DNA of 6,897 bases from Acidimicrobiia bacterium (GTDB taxonomy: Bacteria; Actinomycetota; Acidimicrobiia; Spongiisociales; SHLN01), in NCBI GenBank assembly GCA_030624805.1, contig JAUXJL010000108.1:1-6897 (forward strand). Reading direction: 5' to 3'. The notes under the pieces were generated by a model. That model saw only the letters and a list, made by a program, of their open reading frames with translations. It did no database searches and was not told the DNA's origin. This document shows positions 1-6,632 of the stretch, one piece after another. The position numbers and the translations under genes are program-made. How positions within the stretch are numbered: the stretch's first letter is position 1; each line of letters begins with the position of its first letter.

Positions 1-761
1 AAGTGTCTCTGGTCGAAGTGAGCACGACCGGCGACGATGATCGAACCTCTCGTGTGACGGTCCTTTCCGAGGTGGGGGCGTTTGTCCGCGCCGTCCAGCA
101 GGCGGTCCTCGAGGGGAGAGCCGACCTGGCGGTTCACTCCTGCAAGGACCTCCCGGTGGAGGGGCCTCCGGATCTGGTCGCAATCTATCCCCGACGTGAG
201 GAGCCATGGGATGTCCTATGCGGACAGGATCTCGATTCGCTCCCATCCGGAGCCCGGGTGGGTACCGGTAGCCCCCGTCGTGCAGCTCAGATGGCGAGGT
301 TGCGCCCCGACGTTGAGATCGAAGACGTTCGGGGCAATGTCGACACCAGGCTGGAAATGGTGAGCTCGGGCGAGTTCGACGCGGTGATCCTGGCTGAAGC
401 GGGTCTGCGCCGGCTGGGCCGCGAGGCCGAGATCGGTTACCGCTTTGATCTCAAAGAGATGGTCCCGGCGCCGGCCCAGGCGGCCCTCGCCGTGGAGGCC
501 AGGGTGGGGAGCGCGGCGGCTACGATGGCCCTGAGCATCGACGACCCTGCGACCAGGCGCGCCGTCGAGGCGGAGCGGGCCCTGCTTGTCAACACCCGTG
601 CCGGATGTCGCTCGGCCCTGGGGGCCCTCGGACTGATCGACGGGTCGAAGATCCGGCTTACTGGTTTCGTCCAGGATGAGCGTGGGGCTCGTTACGGGGA
701 GGCCGAAGCCACCGAGCCCGTTGCGGTGGCTCACCGTCTGCAATCCGTCTTGGGCCTGTGA
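1..761 (+). CDS. hemC: Hydroxymethylbilane synthase (porphobilinogen deaminase), 5'-truncated by the window edge
   Basis: Cytosolic enzyme that polymerises four porphobilinogens into hydroxymethylbilane on a covalently bound dipyrromethane cofactor. 252 residues are visible, numbered here from the first full codon at position 3. Family landmarks appear in order: AVHSCKDLP (43-51), which holds the catalytic Asp at D49; GTGSPRRAAQ (87-96) and RGNVDTRL (110-117), which carry the substrate/cofactor-binding arginines; PAPAQAALAVEAR (155-167), the end of domain 2; and AGCRSALG (200-207), whose C202 should carry the cofactor. By comparison with E. coli HemC about 33 N-terminal residues, including the first arginine motif, lie outside the window. 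The GTG at position 3 is therefore an internal valine and not a start. The C-terminus is short: 50 residues follow the cofactor Cys, against about 70 in E. coli. The stop TGA shares bases with the GTG of hemD. The family call is very secure. Confidence 0.97.
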   Translation, partial: VSLVEVSTTGDDDRTSRVTVLSEVGAFVRAVQQAVLEGRADLAVHSCKDLPVEGPPDLVAIYPRREEPWDVLCGQDLDSLPSGARVGTGSPRRAAQMARLRPDVEIEDVRGNVDTRLEMVSSGEFDAVILAEAGLRRLGREAEIGYRFDLKEMVPAPAQAALAVEARVGSAAATMALSIDDPATRRAVEAERALLVNTRAGCRSALGALGLIDGSKIRLTGFVQDERGARYGEAEATEPVAVAHRLQSVLGL

Positions 762-1456
762 TCGTGAGCCGGGTCGCCGTCACTACCACGCCTGACCGGG
801 CCTCGACCATTCGGGAAAAGCTGATCGCCCGTCAACTGGAGCCGGTCGTCCTCCCCTGTATCGAAGTGATCGCAGCTCCCGAGAGCGTTCTGGATGAGGT
901 TCGGTCGACATCGGCGGATGCCGACTGGATCATGATCACGTCCTCGAGAGCGGTACAACTTACATGGCCCTCGGGTGGGATGCCTGATGTTCCGGTGGCC
1001 GCCGTTGGGGCTTCAGCCGCCGCCGCGGTCGAAGCTGCCAAGGGCAGCGTGGAGATGGCCGGCCACTCTGGAGCCGGCGAGCTGACAGCAAGGTTGGCGC
1101 CGATGGTGGCAGGAAGATCCGTGGTCTTCCCCCATGCGGCCGGAACAGAGCCTTCCACCATCGAGATTTTGGAGAAGGCAGACGCCCGCGTCTCGGCAAT
1201 ACAGGTCTATGAGACCCGCCCCGTTGCCCCCGGTCTCGACCCCGTCGAGGTCGTTATTTTCGGGTCCCCATCGGCGATAACAGGGTGGCGTCGATCCCGT
1301 GGGCTCGACGACTTGGTGCTGGCCGTCATCGGGAAGACGACGGGACAGGCGCTGGCCGAACACGGCTATGAGGCCCACGTGATCCCGGATCGCCCCGATT
1401 ACGAAGCGCTTGTCACAATCCTGGAGGATTACTTGAGAGAGAGGAGTCTCGCGTGA
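758..1456 (+). CDS. hemD: Uroporphyrinogen-III synthase
   Basis: Cyclises hydroxymethylbilane with inversion of ring D to give uroporphyrinogen III, the branch point for heme, siroheme and cobalamin. The 232 residues fit the two-lobed HemD fold, a poorly conserved family. Recognisable segments are WIMITSSRAV (57-66), VAAVGASAAAAVE (80-92), YETRP (151-155, with Y151 matching the conserved active-site-region Tyr), VIFGSPSAITGW (166-177) and a C-terminal IGKTTGQALAEHGY (191-204). It is a standalone HemD; many actinobacteria instead fuse HemD to a uroporphyrinogen methyltransferase. The GTG start at 758 overlaps the hemC stop by 4 bases. I see no strong ribosome-binding site in front, so translation probably depends on coupling to hemC. 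A second in-frame GTG at 764 is a less likely start. Sequence match, length and position between hemC and hemB together make the call firm. Confidence 0.94.
   Translation: MIVSRVAVTTTPDRASTIREKLIARQLEPVVLPCIEVIAAPESVLDEVRSTSADADWIMITSSRAVQLTWPSGGMPDVPVAAVGASAAAAVEAAKGSVEMAGHSGAGELTARLAPMVAGRSVVFPHAAGTEPSTIEILEKADARVSAIQVYETRPVAPGLDPVEVVIFGSPSAITGWRRSRGLDDLVLAVIGKTTGQALAEHGYEAHVIPDRPDYEALVTILEDYLRERSLA
1437..1446 (+). promoter_or_regulatory. Ribosome-binding site of hemB
   Basis: A purine-rich GAGAGAGGAG stretch ends six bases before the GTG at 1453, within the last codons of hemD. It is one of the clearer Shine-Dalgarno sequences in the operon. It supports the GTG that overlaps the hemD stop as the real hemB start. 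Confidence 0.6.
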
Positions 1457-2433
1457 GTGAATTTCCCACAACACGAAACCGGCGACTGCGACGGACTGCC
1501 GCCCTCCGCCGGCTGGTAGCAGAGACCAGGCTCCATCCTGCCTCGTTTGTCCTTCCGCTGTTTGTGGTTCCGGGGCGTGGCGTAGCCAATCCCATACGCT
1601 CCATGCCCGGTAACTCCCAATTGTCGGTCGACGAGTTGATACCGATAGTGAAGGAGGCGGCGTCGGCAGGTGTAGGCGGTGTCATTCTCTTTGGGATCCC
1701 GTCGGCGAAGGACGAGACCGGGTCCGGAGCCTGGGATCCGACGGGGCCGGTCCCCACCGCCATCCGGGCGATCAAGGATCAGGTCGAAGACATAACGGTT
1801 TGGGCCGATGTATGCCTCTGCGAATACACCAGCCACGGGCATTGTGGTGTCCTCGACGGCGAGACGGTGGACAACGACAAGACCCTTCCCCTGCTGGCTC
1901 AGGCCGCAGTGGCATACGCCGATTCGGGAGCCGACGTCATAGCTCCCTCGGACATGATGGACGGGCGAGTAGCTGCGATCAGGTCTGCACTCGACTCCGG
2001 GGGTCATCACGAGCTTGCCCTGTGCTCATACTCGGCCAAGTACGCCAGTGCCTATTACGGCCCCTTCCGAGAGGCGGCCGAATCGACGCCCGCGTTTGGA
2101 GACCGCCGCACCCACCAGATGGACCCGCCCAATTTGCGTGAGGCGCTGGTCGAGGTAACCCTCGATCTCGCGGAGGGCGCCGACATGGTAATGGTAAAGC
2201 CGGCCGGCCCCTACCTCGATGTGATCTCCGCGGTGCGGGCACGCACCGACGTCCCGGTGGCCGCATATCAGGTGTCGGGCGAGTTCTCGATGATCGAGGC
2301 GGCAGCCCAGAACGGATGGATCGACGGGGAACGGGTCATGATGGAATCGCTCACCTCCATTGCCCGGGCCGGAGCGTCGATCACCCTCACCTACTTCGCC
2401 ACGAGAGCCGCTCGAGCTCTGTCCTCATTTTGA
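1453..2433 (+). CDS. hemB: Porphobilinogen synthase (5-aminolevulinate dehydratase), zinc-motif type
   Basis: Condenses two 5-aminolevulinates into porphobilinogen in the cytosol. The 326 residues are the normal family length (E. coli 324). The two Schiff-base lysines are present: K196 in YSAKYASAYYG and K249 in VMVKPAGPYLD. The metal motif DVCLCEYTSHGHCG (119-132) has all three cysteines (C121, C123, C131) of the zinc-dependent class. E234, fifteen residues before K249, lines up with the allosteric magnesium-binding Glu of E. coli HemB, so both metal sites may be used; this is inferred from alignment by eye. The N-terminal RRLRRTAALRRLV resembles the oligomer-contacting arm of the family. 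Start is GTG at 1453, overlapping hemD by 4 bases with a good Shine-Dalgarno upstream. The TGA stop at 2431 overlaps the TTG start proposed for hemL. Confidence 0.97.
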   Translation: MSEFPTTRNRRLRRTAALRRLVAETRLHPASFVLPLFVVPGRGVANPIRSMPGNSQLSVDELIPIVKEAASAGVGGVILFGIPSAKDETGSGAWDPTGPVPTAIRAIKDQVEDITVWADVCLCEYTSHGHCGVLDGETVDNDKTLPLLAQAAVAYADSGADVIAPSDMMDGRVAAIRSALDSGGHHELALCSYSAKYASAYYGPFREAAESTPAFGDRRTHQMDPPNLREALVEVTLDLAEGADMVMVKPAGPYLDVISAVRARTDVPVAAYQVSGEFSMIEAAAQNGWIDGERVMMESLTSIARAGASITLTYFATRAARALSSF

Positions 2434-3728
2434 GCGCTGTCCCGTCCCCGGAGAGCTCCGCATCCATCAGCTGGTTTGAGCGGGCAGTCGATGTGATGCC
2501 GGGAGGAGTCAACTCTCCGGTCCGTGCCTTCAAAGCCGTCGGAGGCACTCCTCCCTTCGTCGCCTCGGCTTCGGGTCCCCACATCACCACGATCGACGGA
2601 GATGTTCTGATTGATTTCATCGCCTCGTGGGGGGCGCTGATCCTGGGTCATGCCGAGCCATCGATTGTTGCTGCGGTCGAGGAAGCAGCCCGCAGAGGGA
2701 CCTCCTTTGGGATGCCCACCACCCATGAGGTCGAGCTCGCCGAGCTCATCACCGAGCTGGTGCCCTCACTCGAGGTGATGAGAATGGTGAGTTCCGGCAC
2801 GGAGGCCACCGCCTCGGCCATCCGGGTCGCCCGGGCCGCCACCGGTAAGCCCGGGATCGTGAAATTCGAGGGTTGCTATCACGGTCACGCCGACCCATTC
2901 CTGGTCAAGGCCGGGAGTGGCGCCGCCTCCATGGGTGAGCCCGACAGTCCGGGCGTACCTGCGGCCACGGTCGCCGACACCTACCTGGCACGATTCAATG
3001 ACCTCGAGTCGGTGGAGCGAGCCCTCGGTCAAGGCACGGCGGCGGCCGTGATCGTAGAACCGGTGGCAGGGAACATGGGTGTAGTGCCACCAGTTGCTGG
3101 ATTTCTTCAGGGGCTGCGCGATCTGTGCGATCAACGCAGAGCACTTCTCATCTTCGATGAGGTGATGACTGGTTTCCGGGTTGCCCGCGGTGGCGCCCAG
3201 GAGCGATACGGCGTCACACCCGATCTGACCTGTTTGGGCAAAGTGGTGGGCGGTGGAACACCGGCCGCGGTCTACGGGGGCCGGGCCGAGCTCATGAGGA
3301 AGGTGGCACCCGACGGCCCCGTGTATCAGGCGGGGACTCTGGCCGGGAACCCGCTGGCGGTGGCCGCCGGGTTCGCCACGCTCCGCTACATCACGGAGAA
3401 CCCGGGGCTCTATGACGAACTCGAAAATATGGGTGCCGATCTGGAGGCCAGACTCACCCAGGCGATGAAGGAATACAATGTCGCCGGGTCCGTGCAACGG
3501 GCCGGCGCCATGCTGACCCTTTTCTTCGGCCCGACCGAAGTCCGCTCGTGGGACGAGGCGAGCACCGTCGATCGTGACCGGTTCGGACGGTTCTTCCATG
3601 CCGCCTACCAGGGCGGGGTTCTTCTCCCACCGTCCCCGTTTGAGGCGCTGTTCCTGATGAGAGCCCACGGCCCGCTCATCGACCAAGCCGGTGAAGTGTT
3701 GGTGACGGCGATCGGGGAGACAGGATGA
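2430..3728 (+). CDS. hemL: Glutamate-1-semialdehyde 2,1-aminomutase (TTG start)
   Basis: Pyridoxal-phosphate enzyme that moves the amino group of glutamate-1-semialdehyde to form 5-aminolevulinate, the C5-pathway entry into tetrapyrroles. With the proposed start the protein has 432 residues (E. coli 426). It shows PGGVNSPVRAF near the N-terminus, RMVSSGTEATASAIR, KFEGCYHGHAD, AGSGAASMGEPDSPGVP, FDEVMTGFRVA and LGKVVGGGTPAAVYGG, where K271 is the PLP-binding lysine. The open frame reaches back to an ATG at 2316, but that would overlap hemB by 118 bases and add 38 unrelated residues. TTG at 2430 is the only suitable start that keeps the conserved N-terminus, and it makes the same 4-base overlap as every other junction here. 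No clear Shine-Dalgarno precedes it, so re-initiation from hemB translation is likely. It implies that a hemA gene exists elsewhere, possibly upstream of hemC. Confidence 0.95.
   Translation: MSAVPSPESSASISWFERAVDVMPGGVNSPVRAFKAVGGTPPFVASASGPHITTIDGDVLIDFIASWGALILGHAEPSIVAAVEEAARRGTSFGMPTTHEVELAELITELVPSLEVMRMVSSGTEATASAIRVARAATGKPGIVKFEGCYHGHADPFLVKAGSGAASMGEPDSPGVPAATVADTYLARFNDLESVERALGQGTAAAVIVEPVAGNMGVVPPVAGFLQGLRDLCDQRRALLIFDEVMTGFRVARGGAQERYGVTPDLTCLGKVVGGGTPAAVYGGRAELMRKVAPDGPVYQAGTLAGNPLAVAAGFATLRYITENPGLYDELENMGADLEARLTQAMKEYNVAGSVQRAGAMLTLFFGPTEVRSWDEASTVDRDRFGRFFHAAYQGGVLLPPSPFEALFLMRAHGPLIDQAGEVLVTAIGETG
3714..3719 (+). promoter_or_regulatory. Ribosome-binding site of hemE
   Basis: GGGGAG lies five bases upstream of the ATG at 3725, inside the last codons of hemL. 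It supports the ATG that overlaps the hemL stop as the hemE start. Confidence 0.6.
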
Positions 3729-4714
3729 CCCAACCGCTGGTCGACGCCTTACGGCTTCGCCCTCTGACTCGGCCTCCGGTTTGGATCATGCGTCAAGCCG
3801 GACGCTACCTGCCGGAGTATCGAGAGCTTCGGGCCCGACACTCGTTCCAACATGCGGTCTCTACCCCGGAAATAGCTGCCGAGATCACCCTTCAACCCGT
3901 CCGACGGTTTGGGATGGATGGCGCGGTGATATTCGCCGACATCATGACCCCCCTCCAGGCGATGGGGGTCGAGATTATCTTCGACCCGGGTCCCAAGCTT
4001 CGGCCACACACTCTCCGCGAAGTCCTCGAGCTTCCCGACCTAGACACGGAACGAGTCGGTTTCGTCGCAGAGACGATTCGACGTGTTGAGACCGAAGTTC
4101 CCTCCGAGACTGCCGTGATCGGGTTCGCCGGGGCCCCGGTCACACTTCTCGCTTATCTCCTCGAAGGCGGCGGCTCCAAAGACTTCCTCGCCATGCGCGC
4201 AGCTCTACGCGTCGACCCGACTGCAGCCGCCTCGGCGTTGGAGAAGCTGGCCCGGGCGATGAGGTCGTATCTGGGGATGCAGGTTGAGGCAGGCGCCCAT
4301 GTGGTCCAGCTCTTTGATACGTGGGCAGGTTTATTGGATTTGGCCACCTTCGAAAGGTTGGCGGTTCCTGCGGCGCGAGCAAGTCTGGCCGGCCTCGCCG
4401 CACCCACCATCTATTTCGCACCCGGTTCTGTCCACACTCTCGACCTCCAGGCCAAAGTGGGAGCCACCGGTTACAGCGTCGACTGGAGGACCCCCATCGT
4501 GGAAGCCTGGGCTCGGCTCGGCGAAGTCGCCGTGCAGGGCAATCTGGATCCGGCTGTGCTCCTCACCGACCCCACAACCATCTCCCTGGAGGTCAAGGCC
4601 CTACTTTCGCGAGTAGCCGGGCGCCCCGGACACATCATGAATCTGGGTCATGGGATCGACCAGCACACGCCGCCAGAGAACGTGGCCGAGTTCGTAGAGG
4701 CAGTCAGGGCGTGA
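3725..4714 (+). CDS. hemE: Uroporphyrinogen decarboxylase
   Basis: Removes four carboxyl groups from uroporphyrinogen III to give coproporphyrinogen III; a cofactor-free cytosolic dimer in known members. The 329 residues make a slightly short HemE (E. coli 354), with both family signatures intact. The first is PPVWIMRQAGRYLPEYR (17-33), with the substrate-holding R23 and R27. The second is GFAGAPVTLLAYLLEGG (133-149), with a Val where many members have an aromatic residue. The catalytic Asp is D72 in FADIMTP, the conserved Tyr is Y144, and the C-terminal NLGHGI holds H309. The ATG start overlaps the hemL stop and the TGA stop overlaps the GTG of hemY. I see no internal damage. Confidence 0.97.
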   Translation: MTQPLVDALRLRPLTRPPVWIMRQAGRYLPEYRELRARHSFQHAVSTPEIAAEITLQPVRRFGMDGAVIFADIMTPLQAMGVEIIFDPGPKLRPHTLREVLELPDLDTERVGFVAETIRRVETEVPSETAVIGFAGAPVTLLAYLLEGGGSKDFLAMRAALRVDPTAAASALEKLARAMRSYLGMQVEAGAHVVQLFDTWAGLLDLATFERLAVPAARASLAGLAAPTIYFAPGSVHTLDLQAKVGATGYSVDWRTPIVEAWARLGEVAVQGNLDPAVLLTDPTTISLEVKALLSRVAGRPGHIMNLGHGIDQHTPPENVAEFVEAVRA

Positions 4715-6036
4715 GGGTGGTGGTGGTCGGTGCCGGTTTGGCCGGCCTGTTCACCGCGTCGGAGCTGATAGAGGCGGGGATCGAGGACGTGGTGGTGGTC
4801 GACAAGGAGCACGAGTCGGGTGGAGTGATCCGGACCGTCCGCCGCGACGGTTTCTCTCTTGAGGCGGCTGCCGGGACATTGATGCTGCCCCACCCCCATC
4901 TGAGCCCGATCCTCGATCGTCTCGGCGCCGGTGTGGTCAAAGTTGAGCCCTCCGCATCGCTTCGCTATGTATTTACCCGGGACCGGCTCGTACCGCTGCC
5001 CTCTACACCGAAAGCCCTCCTTGCACCGATCGTCTCGGTCGGCTCCAAGCTGCGGGCCCTGGCCGAGCCCCTGGTCAGGGCGAGCCCCGGCTCGGAAGAT
5101 GAGTCGCTCGACCACTTTTGCCGCCGGCGGTTTGGTGACGGGATGGGGAGGATGCTGGCCTGGCTCGCAGCGTCCGGTGTCTTCGCCGGGGACCCGGAGC
5201 TGTTGTCGGCCCGATCAGCTTTCCCGACCCTCACCACATTGGAAAGCGAAGCGGGCTCCGTTGTACGTGGCGGGATGAGGCGACGTCGTAGTCGACCGGC
5301 TGGCATGACCCGACCTTCGGCTCACCTCCCGGTAGGGGGGATGGGAGCCCTGGCCCAGGCCGGAGCGTCGTTTCTCGGTGATCGCTTTCGGGGAGGCTTC
5401 GACATTGCCTCAGTGATTCACGACGGATCCGGGTGGCGGGTCGAAGGGCCGGAGACAATTCGCGCCGACCACGTCGTGCTCGCTGTGCGGCCACAGGCAG
5501 CGGCAGCGCTGGTTGACCCGGCTCTCGGTGCGGTCCTGGCTAGGGCGGTGAGCGCACCCGTAGTGGTCGTCGGCCTCGGTGGACCGTTCCATAGGTTGCC
5601 GCTCCCACCAGGATTTGGCGTGCTGGCCGGTCCGGACTCCGGCACGGCGAGCCTGGGTGTGCTCTTCGAGTCGTCCTATGCCCCAGCACGCGCGCCACGG
5701 GGTCAGGGGCTTGCCAAGGTGATCGCAGGTGGAGCACGCCGTCCGGAGCTGGTCGACTGGGACGATGCCCGGATCATCGAGATCATCCGCAGCGAGGTAG
5801 GGCAAATCCTCGGCACCGACGTCGACCCATCGTTCATCGAGATCGTTCGTCATCACGCCGGAATCCCCCAATACGAGATCGGGCATGGTGCGTGGCTGGC
5901 GGAGCTCGACGGTCTGCTCGGGGATAGACCGGGGCTACATCTCACTGGATGGGGGTATCGAGGTGTGGGGGTGGCGCTTCTCGCGTCAGATGCGGTGGCC
6001 AGCGCCAATCGCATTGCTAATCATCGGCACGTGTGA
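4711..6036 (+). CDS. hemY: FAD-dependent protoporphyrinogen / coproporphyrinogen III oxidase (HemY/CgoX family)
   Basis: Six-electron oxidation of a porphyrinogen to a porphyrin using FAD and oxygen, usually at the membrane face. The 441 residues open with an FAD-binding Rossmann motif (GAGLAG, 7-12; D31 ends the second strand), then SGGVIRT (36-42). Family-specific stretches follow: ESLDHFCRRRFG (131-142), ASGVFAGDPELLSA (154-167), FPTLTTLE (171-178), HLPVGGMGAL (205-214), IPQYEIGH (385-392) and a C-terminal FAD-contact segment LTGWGYRGVG (411-420). An Arg-rich patch, MRRRRSRP (189-196), precedes the substrate-side loop. The frame is open back to 4321, but that part lies inside hemE; GTG at 4711 begins exactly at the FAD motif and overlaps the hemE stop by 4 bases. 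In actinobacteria such enzymes usually oxidise coproporphyrinogen III (CgoX) and pair with CpfC and ChdC. Neither partner is in the window, so the substrate is not settled by the sequence. Confidence 0.93.
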   Translation: MRVVVVGAGLAGLFTASELIEAGIEDVVVVDKEHESGGVIRTVRRDGFSLEAAAGTLMLPHPHLSPILDRLGAGVVKVEPSASLRYVFTRDRLVPLPSTPKALLAPIVSVGSKLRALAEPLVRASPGSEDESLDHFCRRRFGDGMGRMLAWLAASGVFAGDPELLSARSAFPTLTTLESEAGSVVRGGMRRRRSRPAGMTRPSAHLPVGGMGALAQAGASFLGDRFRGGFDIASVIHDGSGWRVEGPETIRADHVVLAVRPQAAAALVDPALGAVLARAVSAPVVVVGLGGPFHRLPLPPGFGVLAGPDSGTASLGVLFESSYAPARAPRGQGLAKVIAGGARRPELVDWDDARIIEIIRSEVGQILGTDVDPSFIEIVRHHAGIPQYEIGHGAWLAELDGLLGDRPGLHLTGWGYRGVGVALLASDAVASANRIANHRHV

Positions 6037-6057
6037 AGGCCGGGCTTGTAGCCTTTT
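6036..6057 (+). terminator. Weak hairpin with T-run after hemY
   Basis: AAGGC (6036-6040) can pair with GCCTT (6051-6055) around a 10-base loop, and TTTT ends at 6057. It sits in the 35-base gap between two convergent genes, where a terminator would be expected. The stem is only five pairs, so it is a weak candidate. An alternative pairing, TGTAGC (6047-6052) with GCTACA (6071-6076), overlaps it. Confidence 0.35.
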
Positions 6058-6071
6058 GAATGGATACGTCG

Positions 6072-6440
6072 CTACAGGGCCAACTCGGCGACATCCTGTG
6101 CAATCAGCACCAGAAGCAAACTGATCACGCTGACGTGAAGAACGGTGATCGGTCGGCGCCAGCGGTGGCGTACGCGCCAAAACCGGCGCAAGCTGACCAC
6201 ATTGGCTGCCACGGCCACCGCACCGATTGCGATGCCAAGGACGGGGCCCACCCCGGGTGCGATTCCCAACAGGGGAGTGACGAAGGGCAGCACGACGTAG
6301 GCAAGGACACAGCGGATCCCGGAAACCAGCATCGACAAGCTGAAGGCGCTTTGAGCCAGCCCGAGTGAACCGTCTGATACCTTACGGTGCGAAAGGCCGG
6401 CTACCGCGCCGCTCGGCTGATCCGTAGTCATATTGCTCAT
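6072..6440 (-). CDS. Unrecognised small membrane protein with three predicted transmembrane segments
   Basis: 122 residues, function unknown. After a polar N-terminus of about 35 residues there are three hydrophobic stretches: about 37-58 (includes CVLAYVVLPFVTPLLG), 61-83 (GVGPVLGIAIGAVAVAANVV) and 98-116 (ITVLHVSVISLLLVLIAQ). The loop between the second and third is strongly basic (RRFWRVRHRWRR, 85-96). By the positive-inside rule this loop and the N-terminus should be cytoplasmic, and the short DVAELAL tail outside. The ATG start at 6440 is preceded by AGGA at six bases' spacing; a second ATG three codons later is possible. The stop TAG lies 35 bases from the end of hemY, in convergent orientation, so the gene is not part of the heme operon. 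I see no catalytic motif. Coding status rests on the clean hydrophobic pattern, basic loop and ribosome-binding site; I do not recognise a family. Confidence 0.75.
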   Translation of the reverse strand: MSNMTTDQPSGAVAGLSHRKVSDGSLGLAQSAFSLSMLVSGIRCVLAYVVLPFVTPLLGIAPGVGPVLGIAIGAVAVAANVVSLRRFWRVRHRWRRPITVLHVSVISLLLVLIAQDVAELAL

Positions 6441-6446
6441 AAGTGA

Positions 6447-6450
6447 TCCT
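6447..6450 (-). promoter_or_regulatory. Ribosome-binding site of the three-segment membrane protein
   Basis: On the minus strand AGGA is followed by six bases (TCACTT) and then the ATG at 6440. This is good Shine-Dalgarno placement and favours the first of two nearby ATG codons. Confidence 0.5.
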
Positions 6451-6496
6451 GGCGGTTCAGGCTACCGTCGGTGAGCCGGACACTAGAACTCGGCAT

Positions 6497-6628
6497 TCAG
6501 GAGGCACCAAGCTCCTCAAGCACATCGCGGTACCGGGTCGGAACACTCCAACTGTGTCGGTTCCATCACTTTCCAGTCGCCGATCACGAACCGAATGCCT
6601 CCCGCCAGTCGAAATCCTCGTCGCTCAT
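6497..6628 (-). pseudogene. Possible decayed small ORF (about 43 codons) with a strong ribosome-binding site
   Basis: On the minus strand AAGGAGG lies four bases before an ATG at 6628. The frame reads MSDEDFDWREAFGS, then a TGA at codon 15 and another at codon 21. The same frame later resumes a protein-like stretch, VPTRYRDVLEELGAS, ending at TGA 6499-6497. Between the two in-frame parts, a neighbouring frame reads VIGDWKVMEPTQLE without stops. One missing base near 6586 and one extra base about 42 bases downstream on the minus strand would join all three into one protein of about 43 residues. I read this as a small gene inactivated by two indels; it could equally be a 14-residue leader peptide followed by non-coding DNA. 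I do not recognise a family. It ends 56 bases before the membrane-protein start, on the same strand. Confidence 0.35.
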
Positions 6629-6632
6629 GCGA

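Noticed and set aside
3..5. GTG at position 3 as a real hemC start
   Set aside because: The residues that follow align with the interior of HemC, about 33 residues in; the true start is outside the window.
2316..2429. ATG at 2316 as the start of hemL
   Set aside because: It would overlap hemB by 118 bases and add residues unlike any HemL N-terminus; TTG at 2430 fits family length.
2766..3686. 306-codon minus-strand frame opposite hemL
   Set aside because: Mirror of a GC-rich coding region, with no recognisable domains, while the plus-strand HemL is intact.
4321..4710. Long upstream extension of the hemY frame, 130 extra codons from an ATG at 4321
   Set aside because: It lies wholly inside hemE in another frame, has Pro/Arg/Ser-rich low-quality protein, and the FAD motif begins right at the GTG at 4711.
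6497..6628. UGA read as an amino acid (stop-codon recoding) in the broken small ORF
   Set aside because: Five of the six heme genes or more end at TGA in overlapping starts here, so UGA is a normal stop in this genome, and no selenocysteine-type hairpin context is evident.
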